64,000 nt of DNA, taken from positions 29,924-93,923 of the forward strand of contig NZ_KB895389.1 of NCBI RefSeq assembly GCF_000374825.1. Reading direction: 5' to 3'. The notes below the pieces were generated by a model. That model was given only the letters and a program-made list of their open reading frames with translations. It made no database searches and was not told where the DNA came from. This DNA is from Paenibacillus sanguinis 2301083 = DSM 16941. Its GTDB lineage: Bacteria; Bacillota; Bacilli; Paenibacillales; Paenibacillaceae. How positions within the stretch are numbered: position 1 is the first letter of the stretch; each line of letters opens with the position of its first letter. Positions 9,882-18,734 of the stretch are shown in pieces. Made by a program: the position numbers and the translations under genes.

Positions 9882-10928
9882 CTACAAGTATACCTCGGCA
9901 ATGGATACCTTTCGTTCCTTGGACAGGTCTATGAACCGGGTGTCAGTCTGAACGAGCGGGCGGAAGAAGTCTGTATGATTGGTCATGACGATGGAGCCGG
10001 ATTCCCCGGAGCTCAACAGGACCTTCTTGCCGATGAAGTTCGGCAGCAGGTGGCGGATCAGCGCCTGAGTTGGCTCAGGACTGAGCTTACCGAAGCTAAG
10101 GCTATTCAGCTCACGCAATACGGACAACAGCTCCTGCTTGGAGCCATAGACCCGCTTGGAGGTCATGGCCGAGTATACATCGGCTACTGCGGCAATCTTG
10201 GCGTAAGGATGTATTTCATGGCCGCGCAATCCATGCGGATAGCCGCTGCCATCCTCCCGTTCATGATGCTGCAGGGCTACCAGGGCGGAAAGTTCGTCAC
10301 CGGTTGATTCCATAATAATGTCATGACCGTAAGTGGTATGAAGCTTAACTTCCTCGAATTCCTCGGGGGTTAGCTTGCCGGGCTTGGACAAAATACCGAC
10401 AGGCACTTTGGATTTACCGATATCCAGCAGGTAGCCGGCTTTGCCAGCTTGATGAGCTTCCTCTTGAGAATAGCCGAGCCATGCGGCGATATAATAACAT
10501 AGCATGCCCACCTGCATGGAGTGATTGTATGTATAGTTGTCGTCGTCCTCGATTGCAAGCAATAGAGAGACGACATCCTTCTGGCTCTCTAATTCCGAGA
10601 GAAGGGGATTCATTAATTGCTCTACCTTGGATTTGTTGAATTTGCCATTGGTTAACGCTTCCAAAAATATCTCTTCAAACTTATCGATCCCTTCGTCCAT
10701 ATAAGCCTTTACTCGTTGAGCCGGACTTGCCATGCGACCGGACGATGGGAAATCTACCTGGATGGTCTTGGCTTCGATATCTACATAATCGATGCCATGC
10801 TGTATTAGCTTGGCAATAGCTTCATTAGTCAACGCGGACCCCTTCTGTAGAACAAGGACGCCAAAATGATTATACACATCCTGTTGTAGAAGGTCGCCGG
10901 GACTGAGGTCCATAATATGTGCTTTCAA
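9882..10928 (-). CDS. HD-GYP domain protein with degenerate HD dyad
   Basis: About 348 residues. The first TTG at 10934 is only two bases from GAGGTG, so the TTG at 10928 (eight-base spacing) is preferred. The C-terminal half is an HD-GYP domain, a class that hydrolyses cyclic-di-GMP at a di- or tri-iron centre. Preserved elements are HSMQVG, HTTYGHD, LQHHEREDGSGYPHGLRG and AAVADVYSAMTSKRVY. The HD dyad itself reads YLLDIGK, with leucine (codon CTG) where the family has histidine (LHDIGK). Loss of a metal ligand suggests altered or absent catalysis. The N-terminal 120 residues resemble the DUF3391-like leader common in Paenibacillus HD-GYP proteins. It is monocistronic. Confidence 0.88.
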   Translation of the reverse strand: MKAHIMDLSPGDLLQQDVYNHFGVLVLQKGSALTNEAIAKLIQHGIDYVDIEAKTIQVDFPSSGRMASPAQRVKAYMDEGIDKFEEIFLEALTNGKFNKSKVEQLMNPLLSELESQKDVVSLLLAIEDDDNYTYNHSMQVGMLCYYIAAWLGYSQEEAHQAGKAGYLLDIGKSKVPVGILSKPGKLTPEEFEEVKLHTTYGHDIIMESTGDELSALVALQHHEREDGSGYPHGLRGHEIHPYAKIAAVADVYSAMTSKRVYGSKQELLSVLRELNSLSFGKLSPEPTQALIRHLLPNFIGKKVLLSSGESGSIVMTNHTDFFRPLVQTDTRFIDLSKERKVSIAEVYL

Positions 10929-11078
10929 GGGCAATGCACCTCATATTCTCCAGTTTTTATTTCATCATATCAGGGAATAAATGGGTTGACAATGAGTAAT
11001 ACAGGCCGTTGGTCATATTGTAGTATAGAGGGTTCGGTGCTTATGGCGTAGTCGCCTGTTAACAAGTTGCATTATAAC

Positions 11079-11108
11079 GAGACAATGATGATTTTTAAGG
11101 TATATAAT
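11079..11108 (+). promoter_or_regulatory. Possible sigma-A promoter of the yunD operon
   Basis: TATAAT at 11103-11108 with GAGACA at 11079-11084 (18-bp spacing, four of six bases of the -35 consensus). A start near 11115 would give a leader of about 57 bases before the ATG at 11172. Confidence 0.4.
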
Positions 11109-11171
11109 ACTCTTTGAACTCTAAAATTTAAAACAGACTGGATAGACCGAAAGCCAAGGAGGCAATACACG

Positions 11172-12617
11172 ATGCCGGAGACGAACCCGGAAACGTTAAC
11201 GATATTGTACACCAATGATATTCATAGCCATTTTGAAACGATGGGGCCCATTGCTGCGATGGTGGATCAAGAGCGCAGCGATGCGCCGGGCGAGGTCCTT
11301 CTGCTTGATATTGGTGACCACATGGATCGGGCAGCCATGGAAACGGAAGGCACGATGGGGAAGGCCAACGTGGAAGTTATCAACCTAATGGGATATGATG
11401 CGATTACGATTGGTAACAATGAAGGTTTAACTTTCACACCAGCGCAAATAAAACAAGCATACGCTGATCTGCATAGTCCAGTGGTGTGCGGCAATATAGT
11501 AGATAAAGAGACAGGCAATTTCCCCGAGTGGATGAAGCGCAGCTTAATCTTAAGCAAGGGGGGCATCAAGATTGGCCTGGTGGCGGCTACCGCAGCGTTT
11601 GCTGAATTTTATGAGCTAATGGGTCTGACCTCCTTGAATCCCCTGGAGACCATTGCCCGTGATGTTCGCGAACTGCGCGATCAGGTTGATCTTGTTGTTG
11701 TTATGTCGCATTTGGGCCTTCCCATGGATCGGGAGCTGGCTGAGCGGACTGCTGGCATTGACATTATTATCGGCGGGCATACGCATCATCTGCTGGAGGT
11801 CCCCTTGCTGGTCGGAGACACGACCATTACGGCTGCCGGCAAGTTCGGGGCCTATCTAGGCAAGCTGGTCATCCGCCCCGCTGAGGCACAAGGCGGGAGA
11901 TTGAGCTTTGTAATAGAGGGTCAATGCCTCCCTGTGAAGCTGGGCAATAGCGCTAAGCGTATCGATGAAGCTCTTGCCATGCAGCAGACCCGGGCCCGGC
12001 AGCATCTGACTCATGCCATTGCCGTAACGAATCGGGAGCTTCCGCTTCAATATTCGGTTGAATCTCCCTTTGGGAACTTGTTGGCTCAAGCGGTGCGCCG
12101 TTATACGGGCAGTGACTTATCCCTGGTGAACAGCGGACAGTTGCTTGCCGGTCTGCCAGCCGGAACGATTAGTGAAGGCATGCTGCATGAACGTTGTCCA
12201 TCCCCAATCAATCCTTGCACGATGAAGCTATCCGGACGGGACATTTTGTACAGTCTGGAGGAGTCTTTACTGGAAGACATGGTTAGCAAGGAGATCAAGG
12301 GGTATGGGTTCCGGGGGAAGGTATTGGGTGGCTTATGTGTGGACGGTCTGGAGGTCAGCTATGCACCCCAAGCAGCGCCTTATCAGCGTATCACTCAGGT
12401 TATGCTGGATGGTGTGCCAATTCGGCCGGAGCAAGCTTATACCGTGGGTACGCTGGATATGTTCTCCTTCGGTATTGGGTATGAACGCTTGCAGCATGGT
12501 ACGGAGAAACGATATATGCTGCCGGATTTCCTACGAGACCTGTTACGGATGGAACTACAAATTCCCGGAGCGACGGAAACCTGTTTTCATTTGCGGTGGA
12601 AAAAAGTAGAATATTAG
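11172..12617 (+). CDS. yunD: Metallophosphatase / 5'-nucleotidase family protein YunD
   Basis: A 481-residue two-domain protein. The N-terminal metallophosphatase has YTNDIHSHFE (about residues 13-22), a GD(H) metal motif in DIGDHMDRA, GNNEGLTF and the GGHTHH motif (about 199-204). The C-terminal 5'-nucleotidase domain (about residues 290-440) includes SPFGNLLAQAVRRYTGSDLSLVNSGQ and the substrate-stacking YTVGTLDMFSFGIGY. There is no signal peptide, so it should act in the cytoplasm, like B. subtilis YunD. The nucleotide substrate is not known. AAGGAGG precedes the ATG, and uppP begins nine bases after the stop. Confidence 0.9.
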   Translation: MPETNPETLTILYTNDIHSHFETMGPIAAMVDQERSDAPGEVLLLDIGDHMDRAAMETEGTMGKANVEVINLMGYDAITIGNNEGLTFTPAQIKQAYADLHSPVVCGNIVDKETGNFPEWMKRSLILSKGGIKIGLVAATAAFAEFYELMGLTSLNPLETIARDVRELRDQVDLVVVMSHLGLPMDRELAERTAGIDIIIGGHTHHLLEVPLLVGDTTITAAGKFGAYLGKLVIRPAEAQGGRLSFVIEGQCLPVKLGNSAKRIDEALAMQQTRARQHLTHAIAVTNRELPLQYSVESPFGNLLAQAVRRYTGSDLSLVNSGQLLAGLPAGTISEGMLHERCPSPINPCTMKLSGRDILYSLEESLLEDMVSKEIKGYGFRGKVLGGLCVDGLEVSYAPQAAPYQRITQVMLDGVPIRPEQAYTVGTLDMFSFGIGYERLQHGTEKRYMLPDFLRDLLRMELQIPGATETCFHLRWKKVEY

Positions 12618-12626
12618 GAGGGGCCG

Positions 12627-13454
12627 ATGAGTTTTATTGTTGCGATTATATTAGCGATCGTAGAGGGCCTGACAGAATTCATTCCCGTTTCCTCAACGGG
12701 GCATATGATCTTGACCGCCAAGCTCATGGGGTATGATGATCAGTCGCCGGAAATGAAAACCTTTGAGATTGTCATTCAGCTAGGAGCCATTCTGGCGATG
12801 GCGTTAGTGTACCGCGAGCGAATTGCTCATATGCTGGGCCTCAGCAGAAAGATCACGGTAGTAGATCGCCACGCTCCTGCGGGACGCCTTGATCTGTTCC
12901 ATGTTATTCTAGGTATAACGCCGGCCTTGATCATCGGTTATTTCTTTCGCGATTTTATCAAGAGCCTGTTCAGCTCGCAGATCGTCCTGTGGGCGCTTGT
13001 GGCCGGCGGGATATTTATGATTTTTGCTGAATGGTTCTCCAAGCACAAAGCGAATGTTACGGCTCCCGGTATGGACCAGATCACGTACAAGCAGGCTTTG
13101 CTGATAGGATTATATCAATGTATCTCCGTATTGTGGCCCGGCTTCTCCCGCTCGGGCTCCACGATTGCAGGAGGGATGCTTAGCGGTGTCAGCTACAGGG
13201 CGGCGGCGGACTTTTCATTTTTGATTGCGATTCCGATCATGTGTGCGGTATCCGGCTATGAGATGCTTGATTCTTACCGTTATCTGACCTCTGACACCAT
13301 AGGATATTTTCTGATTGGGTTTATTGTGGCTTTTATCGTAGCTTATGTTGTTGTGCTGGCGTTCTTCAAGCTGATTCAGAGAATTCAGCTTCGCCATTTT
13401 GCTTATTACCGCTTTGTTCTAGCGGCTGTATTCTGGATTTTTATTATGCATTAA
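12627..13454 (+). CDS. uppP: Undecaprenyl-diphosphatase UppP (BacA)
   Basis: A 275-residue integral membrane protein with the two BacA signature motifs: EGLTEFIPVSSTGHM (residues 13-27) and PGFSRSGSTIAGGM (about 171-184). These supply the catalytic E, S, H and R residues facing the outer membrane leaflet. The enzyme dephosphorylates undecaprenyl pyrophosphate to recycle the lipid carrier for peptidoglycan and teichoic acid synthesis and gives bacitracin tolerance. AGGAGGGG precedes the ATG. It sits nine bases behind yunD, implying one transcript. Confidence 0.96.
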   Translation: MSFIVAIILAIVEGLTEFIPVSSTGHMILTAKLMGYDDQSPEMKTFEIVIQLGAILAMALVYRERIAHMLGLSRKITVVDRHAPAGRLDLFHVILGITPALIIGYFFRDFIKSLFSSQIVLWALVAGGIFMIFAEWFSKHKANVTAPGMDQITYKQALLIGLYQCISVLWPGFSRSGSTIAGGMLSGVSYRAAADFSFLIAIPIMCAVSGYEMLDSYRYLTSDTIGYFLIGFIVAFIVAYVVVLAFFKLIQRIQLRHFAYYRFVLAAVFWIFIMH

Positions 13455-13537
13455 TTTGTGTTGCGGCATAAGTAATGCTTGGAGAAGACCGTTAATTCCA
13501 GAGACATGCAATCCCAAACAGAGATGGATGTGGAAGT

Positions 13538-14638
13538 ATGCGGTTAATCCCCGTTGGCTCCCTGCGAGCCGGGATGAAACTAGGCAAAAAGATTTATAAT
13601 GAAGATGGGATCATTCTATTGTCGGAAAATGCGGAGCTTAGCGATTCTATCATTCGGCGCTTGCGGAGCCATGGATTGGAGTTTGTCTATATAGAAGATT
13701 CCCGAACGGATGATGTGGTTATCCCTGAAATGATCACAGAGGAAACCCAGCGTTATGCGCTCTCGGAGATTCGGACTCATTTTCGCAAATGGGCAGGCCC
13801 TGCCGTGAAAGGTGTGGCCTACCCTTATTTAGGTAAAGCCTTCTCCAGACTTGTCGAGTCCATTATCGGGGATCTCAGCGCACGTGACGATGCCATGATT
13901 ATGCTGATGAGCATGAATAGCATGGATCACTATTTGTACCGTCATTCGTTGAATGTTTGCGTGTATACATTGCTGCTTGGGCAGCTTTATGGTTATAGCA
14001 AGGAAGAATTGACGACGCTGGGATTGGGAGCGTTGCTTCATGACATCGGCAAAACCAAGCTCTCTCTGGAGGTATTGAACAAGCCTACAAGCTTGACCGA
14101 TGAGGAATATAAGAGCATTCAGCAGCACCCGGAGCTTGGCTTCAAAATACTGAAGAGTGAACCGGGAATTCCCCTGTTATCTGCGCATTGTGCTTATCAA
14201 CACCACGAGAAGATAGATGGAACAGGTTACCCGCGCGGAATAAAGGGAGATGAAATTCATGAATTCGCCCGCTGGATTGCCATTACGGATGCGTATGATG
14301 CGATGACAACACATCGAGTGTACCGCAGGGCCATGCTTCCGCATCAGGCACTGGAGGTGCTGTATGCCGGCTGTGGGGAATGGTATGAGAAGTCGAAGCT
14401 GGAACTCTTCCGTGATCGGGTTGCCATTTACCCCCTTGGAATAACCGTCAAGCTTAACACGGGGGAGACTGGTGTCGTGGTCAAAATCCATGGTCACTCC
14501 CCGCAAAGACCTATAGTTCGTGTGCTGACCGATGCCGGTGGACAGAGTTTGAAGAGCCCATATGAAATAGATTTGTCCGTTCAACTCTCTATTGTTGTGA
14601 CGGAAATGGACGGAATGGATGGTGAACAGGTATGCTAA
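13538..14638 (+). CDS. HD-GYP domain cyclic-di-GMP phosphodiesterase-type protein
   Basis: A 366-residue protein. The N-terminal 130 residues contain the SLRAGMKLGKKIYNEDG leader. The HD-GYP domain (about residues 125-300) is intact: HSLNVC, GALLHDIGKTKL, HPELGFKIL, YQHHEKIDGTGYPRGIKG and TDAYDAMTTHRVY. The C-terminal tail is about 60 residues with a beta-rich TVKLNTGETGVVVKI segment. All expected metal ligands are visible, unlike the paralogue at 9882-10928. It lies 83 bases after uppP and overlaps the next gene by seven bases, so it is co-translated with the radical SAM gene yfkAB. The in vivo substrate is inferred from the family. Confidence 0.92.
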   Translation: MRLIPVGSLRAGMKLGKKIYNEDGIILLSENAELSDSIIRRLRSHGLEFVYIEDSRTDDVVIPEMITEETQRYALSEIRTHFRKWAGPAVKGVAYPYLGKAFSRLVESIIGDLSARDDAMIMLMSMNSMDHYLYRHSLNVCVYTLLLGQLYGYSKEELTTLGLGALLHDIGKTKLSLEVLNKPTSLTDEEYKSIQQHPELGFKILKSEPGIPLLSAHCAYQHHEKIDGTGYPRGIKGDEIHEFARWIAITDAYDAMTTHRVYRRAMLPHQALEVLYAGCGEWYEKSKLELFRDRVAIYPLGITVKLNTGETGVVVKIHGHSPQRPIVRVLTDAGGQSLKSPYEIDLSVQLSIVVTEMDGMDGEQVC

Positions 14639-15768
14639 ATAAGCAAGATACAATTTTTGCCGATAAAAAAATTAGCCCCAGCTATGATCCGTGGGACCCG
14701 ATTCTCTCTCTGCGCGAGTTCGGCCGCCACGTACTGACCAGCGTCGAGCTGACGATAACGAATTTATGTAATATGCGCTGCGAGCATTGTGCTGTGGGAG
14801 ATAGCCTCGTCTTGAAGGAGCCTGAGCAGCTGCCCTTGCCGCTGATCTTGGAATCACTGGATCAGGTAGAACATTTGAAGACAATCAGTATTACCGGAGG
14901 AGAGCCAACCTTCCGGCGCAAGACGGTAGAGGAGAAGATTGTCCCGTTGCTCAAATATGCCAAGGAGCGAGGCATCCGCTCGCAAATCAACTCTAACCTT
15001 ACCTTGGACTACGACCGCTATGAGCCCTTGCTGCCATTTTTGGATGTGATGCATATTTCTTTCAACTATACGAGCGAGCGGGATTTTCATGAAATCGGGT
15101 TCGCGAGAAGCGGTCATTCAGTGCCCGCGCAGGCGGCGTACAACATGTATAATAAAATGATCGATAATACGCGCAAACTAAGCGAAGCTGGTATGTTTAT
15201 TTCGGCGGAGTCCATGATTAACTACCGGACCCATCGGAAGCTGCCGGAAATTCACAAGCTGATTGTGGAGATGGGCTGCCAGCGGCATGAGGTTCATCCC
15301 ATGTACGCGGCCGATTTCGCGGAAGGCTTGCCCGTTCTGGAGCTGAGCGATATGCGGGCCTCGATTCATTCGCTGCTCGATGCAAGAGACCCTTCGTTAT
15401 GGATGTTGTTCGGAACTCTGCCGTTCTTTGCCTGCAACGCGAACGAGGAAGACCAGGCTCTGCTTCGCCGCTTGCGGCAGGAGCCCAACATAACGGTGCG
15501 CAATGATCCTGATGGACGGAATCGCGTGAACGTGAATATGTTTACGGGGGATGTATATGTCACGGATTTTGCCGCCATCCCGGCTTTTGGGAATGTGAAG
15601 AAGGGGCGCTTGGACGACATCTTTGAGCGTTGGCTAACTGAGCATCCGCTCAATCAGAAGGTCAATTGCTACTGTGAAGCAGCTGGATGCTGCGGACCTA
15701 ACTTGCTAGTTGCCGATATGTATTACAAGCAGACGGATTTCAAAAACCGCCGAGCAATCACATTATAG
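14632..15768 (+). CDS. yfkAB: Radical SAM / CxCxxxxC motif protein YfkAB
   Basis: A 378-residue protein with a radical SAM core. CNMRCEHC (about residues 46-53) is the CxxxCxxC loop for the catalytic 4Fe-4S cluster and SAM, followed by the GGEPTF motif (about 88-93). The C-terminus carries CYCEAAGCCGP, the CxCxxxxC motif that defines the YfkAB family and probably binds a second cluster. The reaction is unknown. The ATG overlaps the end of the preceding HD-GYP gene by seven bases, and the next gene starts 16 bases later, so it lies in an operon with uppP and a CorC-type protein. Confidence 0.92.
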   Translation: MLNKQDTIFADKKISPSYDPWDPILSLREFGRHVLTSVELTITNLCNMRCEHCAVGDSLVLKEPEQLPLPLILESLDQVEHLKTISITGGEPTFRRKTVEEKIVPLLKYAKERGIRSQINSNLTLDYDRYEPLLPFLDVMHISFNYTSERDFHEIGFARSGHSVPAQAAYNMYNKMIDNTRKLSEAGMFISAESMINYRTHRKLPEIHKLIVEMGCQRHEVHPMYAADFAEGLPVLELSDMRASIHSLLDARDPSLWMLFGTLPFFACNANEEDQALLRRLRQEPNITVRNDPDGRNRVNVNMFTGDVYVTDFAAIPAFGNVKKGRLDDIFERWLTEHPLNQKVNCYCEAAGCCGPNLLVADMYYKQTDFKNRRAITL

Positions 15769-15784
15769 AAAAGAGGCGTTTTTC

Positions 15785-17149
15785 GTGCCTGTTCCACCCG
15801 ATGGACATACTGAGATCGAACTTGGCAAGCTAGTCTGGAATTTACTGTTGGTTTTTATCCTTGTTTTCTTGAATGGTTTTTTTGTCGCTGCGGAATTCTC
15901 GCTGGTGAAGGTCCGTCAATCGCGCCTGACCCAACTGGTTCGCGAGGGGAACCGGAGAGCTAATTATGCCCTGAAAGTCAATCACCGTCTGGATACGTAT
16001 CTGTCAGCCACCCAGCTTGGCATTACTCTGGCCTCGTTGGGGCTAGGTTGGATAGGGGAGCCGGCGATTTCGGAACTGCTGATCGAACCGCTGATGCATA
16101 AGATTGGTGCGACCGATCCGACGCTAATCTCGACAGTATCTGTGGCAGTTGGGTTTGCAATCATTACTTTCTTACATATTGTAATGGGGGAGTTGGCTCC
16201 TAAGTCGCTGGCTATTCAGAAATCGGAGGAAACTTCCTTGTGGCTGTCATGGCCACTCTTGATGTTCTATCGATTATTCCTGCCCGTGATCTGGCTGCTT
16301 AACGCAGCGGCTAATGGAGTCTTGCGGCTGGTCGGTATTGAGCCGGTAAATGAACATGAAGCGGCTCACTCCGAGGAAGAAATTCGCATTCTGATGGATC
16401 AAAGCGCAAGAAGCGGAGTGATCGACAAGGATGAGATGAAGCTGATGGATAACCTGTTCGATTTCTCGGATATGCTGGCCCGGGAGGTTATGCTGCCGCG
16501 GACAGATATGGATTGCTTATATACGAACCTGAGCTGGGAAGAGAATATGCGAATTGTGGCAGAGACCAAGCATTCCCGATATCCGGTGGCGGTAGAGGAT
16601 AAAGACCAGATTATCGGATTTGTCCATATTACGGATCTGCTGTTGCCTGATTCGGACAAGACGCTGGACTTGGTGGAAATGGTGCGGCCCATTCTGAATG
16701 TTCCGGAATCCATGGAAGTAAGCCATGTCCTTCGCTTGATGCAGAAGAAGCATTCACAGTTGACTCTCGTAGTTGATGAATATGGAGGGACGGCAGGGCT
16801 GCTGACAGCCGAGGAGATCCTGGAAGAGATCGTTGGAGACTTGCATGATGAGTTCGAGGATGAACGTCCGGAGATCGAGAAGCTGACGGAAGGCGTATTT
16901 TCCGTCGATGGCCGCTTGCTGATTGAGGAGGTCAATGAGCTGGTTGGCAGCGAGATTGAGGATGAAGAGGTAGACTCCATCGGAGGCTGGCTGTTTAAGG
17001 AATTGGAAGGAGCTCCGGTGAAGGGAAAGAGAAAGCAAATGGATCGTTATCTGTTTGAAGTGGAGGAATCAAGCCGCTTGCGGATTACACGGGTGAAGGT
17101 GGTCCGTCTGGCCATTGAAGAACCCGATGAAGAGGCTGAGGAAGGCTAG
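15785..17149 (+). CDS. CNNM/CorC-type membrane protein (hemolysin family)
   Basis: A 454-residue protein from the GTG at 15785, chosen because AAAGAGG precedes it; the open frame extends upstream into yfkAB without a suitable site. Order: a DUF21/CNNM membrane domain (about residues 1-190, with FLNGFFVAAEFSLVKVR), two CBS domains (about 205-335, including VMLPRTDMDCL and DEYGGTAGLLTAEEILEEIVGDLHDE), and a CorC_HlyC domain that binds FAD-like folds (about 345-435). Relatives transport or regulate Mg2+ or Na+; hemolytic activity is historical. It is the last gene of the yunD-to-CorC series and is followed by a terminator. Confidence 0.92.
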   Translation: MPVPPDGHTEIELGKLVWNLLLVFILVFLNGFFVAAEFSLVKVRQSRLTQLVREGNRRANYALKVNHRLDTYLSATQLGITLASLGLGWIGEPAISELLIEPLMHKIGATDPTLISTVSVAVGFAIITFLHIVMGELAPKSLAIQKSEETSLWLSWPLLMFYRLFLPVIWLLNAAANGVLRLVGIEPVNEHEAAHSEEEIRILMDQSARSGVIDKDEMKLMDNLFDFSDMLAREVMLPRTDMDCLYTNLSWEENMRIVAETKHSRYPVAVEDKDQIIGFVHITDLLLPDSDKTLDLVEMVRPILNVPESMEVSHVLRLMQKKHSQLTLVVDEYGGTAGLLTAEEILEEIVGDLHDEFEDERPEIEKLTEGVFSVDGRLLIEEVNELVGSEIEDEEVDSIGGWLFKELEGAPVKGKRKQMDRYLFEVEESSRLRITRVKVVRLAIEEPDEEAEEG

Positions 17150-17181
17150 GGACAAGCCCTTTTCACGCCAAGAACAAAATG

Positions 17182-17229
17182 AACGCCGTGGTTTCTGCGT
17201 AAGCGGGAAACGGTGTTTTTTTTGTCTTT
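17182..17229 (+). terminator. Rho-independent terminator
   Basis: ACGCCGT-GG-TTTC pairs imperfectly with GGGAAACGGTGT, followed by eight T residues, directly after the CorC-type gene. Confidence 0.7.
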
Positions 17230-17243
17230 TCCCGGGAAAAAGG

Positions 17244-17271
17244 TTCATAAACTGGGCGTTTGTCATATCCT
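17244..17271 (+). promoter_or_regulatory. Possible sigma-E promoter of cotJABC
   Basis: CATATCCT at 17264-17271 fits the sigma-E -10 pattern CATANNNT, with TTCATAA at 17244-17250 as a near -35 element (spacing slightly short at 13). cotJ is sigma-E dependent in B. subtilis, which supports but does not prove the call. Confidence 0.45.
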
Positions 17272-17311
17272 AATGATAGGAAAAATATATCTGTCAAAGG
17301 AGGAAATTGGT

Positions 17312-17533
17312 TTGAGCCAGCAGCCTCAAGAACGCGTGTATTACCCCTTTGTCGGCCCTTTTGATCCGTGTCCGCCGATCACGCCTAAAACCTACAGTAC
17401 CCCTCCACAGCTATTCATTCATTTTCAGCCGATGAACTTGCCGCAATTCAGTCCGGCCGAAGCCTTAAGGCTAGGTACATTGTGGCCTGCCTTGTACAGT
17501 CCTTATGAATCCAAGTGGGGGAAGGGGCGGTGA
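17312..17533 (+). CDS. cotJA: Spore coat associated protein CotJA
   Basis: A 73-residue protein starting at TTG 17312, placed because AAAGGAGG lies eight bases upstream; the open frame further upstream lacks a site. The sequence has the CotJA features: a short proline-rich body with YYPFVGPFDPCPPI, then NLPQFSPAEALRLGTLWPALYSPYESK. CotJA is a minor spore coat protein that, with CotJC, requires the other for assembly. The stop is four bases before cotJB. Length is close to the roughly 80 residues of B. subtilis CotJA. Confidence 0.92.
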   Translation: MSQQPQERVYYPFVGPFDPCPPITPKTYSTPPQLFIHFQPMNLPQFSPAEALRLGTLWPALYSPYESKWGKGR

Positions 17534-17537
17534 CCTC

Positions 17538-17816
17538 ATGACAACGGAAAACCAACAACTGCCGTATGATGAGCAATATTATGAGTTGCTGGAGAAGCTG
17601 CAGGCCCTTGATTTTGTATTGGTCGAGCTTAATCTGTACCTGGATACTCATCCCGATGATTTGCAGGCGATTGAACAGTTTAATCAACTGACACAGGAGC
17701 GGACGCAGCTGGCTAACCATTTTCAACACTTATATGGTCCGTTACAGAACTTTGGCCGCGCTTATTCCAAGTATCCCTGGCAATGGTCGCAAAGCCCTTG
17801 GCCTTGGCAAGTGTAA
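17538..17816 (+). CDS. cotJB: Spore coat protein CotJB
   Basis: A 92-residue protein from the ATG at 17538. It contains the conserved YYELLEKLQALDFVLVELNLYLDTHPDD segment (about residues 16-43) and ends in a W-rich tail, SKYPWQWSQSPWPWQV. CotJB is encoded between CotJA and CotJC in many spore formers, and its precise role in the coat is not known. GGGGCGGTGA precedes the start, which lies four bases after the cotJA stop. Confidence 0.93.
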   Translation: MTTENQQLPYDEQYYELLEKLQALDFVLVELNLYLDTHPDDLQAIEQFNQLTQERTQLANHFQHLYGPLQNFGRAYSKYPWQWSQSPWPWQV

Positions 17817-17869
17817 GGCATGATCTACAGGCAGGTTGCCTGGATGCTAAAGGAGGTTGAACGGACGAC

Positions 17870-18439
17870 ATGTGGGTGTATGAGAAGAAATTGCAATACC
17901 CGGTTCGTGTGAGCAAATGTGATCCGCGAATGGCAAAGCTGCTGATTGAGCAGTATGGCGGGGCTGACGGAGAACTGGCAGCCGCGCTGCGTTACATGAA
18001 TCAACGGTATACGATTCCCGATAAAATCATTGGATTGTTAACCGATATTTCCACAGAGGAATTCGCTCACCTGGAAATGATCGCGACGATGGTCTACAAG
18101 TTAACAAAGGACGCTACCGTAGAGCAACTGAAGGAAGCGGGGATGGCTCCGTATTACGTGAACCATGATCGTGCCTTGTTCTATGAGAATGCCGGTGGTG
18201 TTCCCTTTACGGCGACGTACATTCAGGCCAAGGGCGATCCTATAGCTGATTTGTACGAGGACATTGCTGCCGAGGAAAAGGCACGGGCTACATACCAGTG
18301 GCTGATCGATATGACCGATGACGTGGATATTCAGGATGGCTTGAAGTTCCTGCGTGAGCGCGAAGTTGTGCATAGCTTGCGATTCCGCGAAGCGGTGGAA
18401 ATTTTGAAGGATGAACAAGGGAAGAAGACCGTATTTTAA
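17870..18439 (+). CDS. cotJC: Spore coat protein CotJC, manganese catalase family
   Basis: A 189-residue four-helix-bundle protein of the manganese catalase superfamily. Metal-ligand type motifs are visible: GGADGELAAALRYMNQRYT (E near residue 36), DISTEEFAHLEMIATMV (E and H near residues 65-69), and the later EEKARATYQWL and REVVHSLRFREAVE with E and H. CotJC is a coat component and may act on peroxide. AAAGGAGG precedes the ATG. It closes the cotJABC operon, and a hairpin follows at 18467. Confidence 0.95.
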   Translation: MWVYEKKLQYPVRVSKCDPRMAKLLIEQYGGADGELAAALRYMNQRYTIPDKIIGLLTDISTEEFAHLEMIATMVYKLTKDATVEQLKEAGMAPYYVNHDRALFYENAGGVPFTATYIQAKGDPIADLYEDIAAEEKARATYQWLIDMTDDVDIQDGLKFLREREVVHSLRFREAVEILKDEQGKKTVF

Positions 18440-18466
18440 CTTGTACTTGTCTGTCCAGGAAAAGCC

Positions 18467-18510
18467 AAAGCAGCAGGTAAGGGGAGAAACTCCGCTATTT
18501 GCTGCTTTTT
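18467..18510 (+). terminator. Probable terminator after cotJC
   Basis: AAAGCAGCA pairs with TTGCTGCTTT and is followed by a T-rich run; GGGGAG/CTCC can extend the inner stem. A second small hairpin (AGGCTGC / GCAGCCT) lies at about 18530-18546. Confidence 0.6.
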
Positions 18511-18638
18511 GCTTGCTTATTTTTATGAAAAGGCTGCTCGCAGCCTATTATTTTCTGGACGAGCTGTATTGCTGCGTACCTGACTATCTTGTTTCTGGTA
18601 ATCTGAAAAAAGAGCCCCCTAATACGAAATCCTGTACG

Positions 18639-18668
18639 TTTACCTCCATGTTATAGACCGAGTACAAT
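18639..18668 (+). promoter_or_regulatory. Probable sigma-A promoter of the ABC importer operon
   Basis: TTTACC (18639-18644), 18-bp spacer, TACAAT (18663-18668). The cre site follows at 18683, just downstream of the expected start near 18675. Confidence 0.55.
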
Positions 18669-18682
18669 AAAAGCATGATTAA

Positions 18683-18696
18683 TGAAAGTGCTTTCA
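18683..18696 (+). promoter_or_regulatory. CcpA catabolite-response element (cre)
   Basis: TGAAAGTGCTTTCA differs by one base from the ideal palindromic cre TGAAAGCGCTTTCA. It lies a few bases after the predicted transcription start, where bound CcpA blocks transcription, so the importer is probably repressed by preferred sugars. Confidence 0.72.
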
Positions 18697-18734
18697 AATT
18701 AAATGGAAACTAGCTAACCTGGAGGTCAGAGGGG

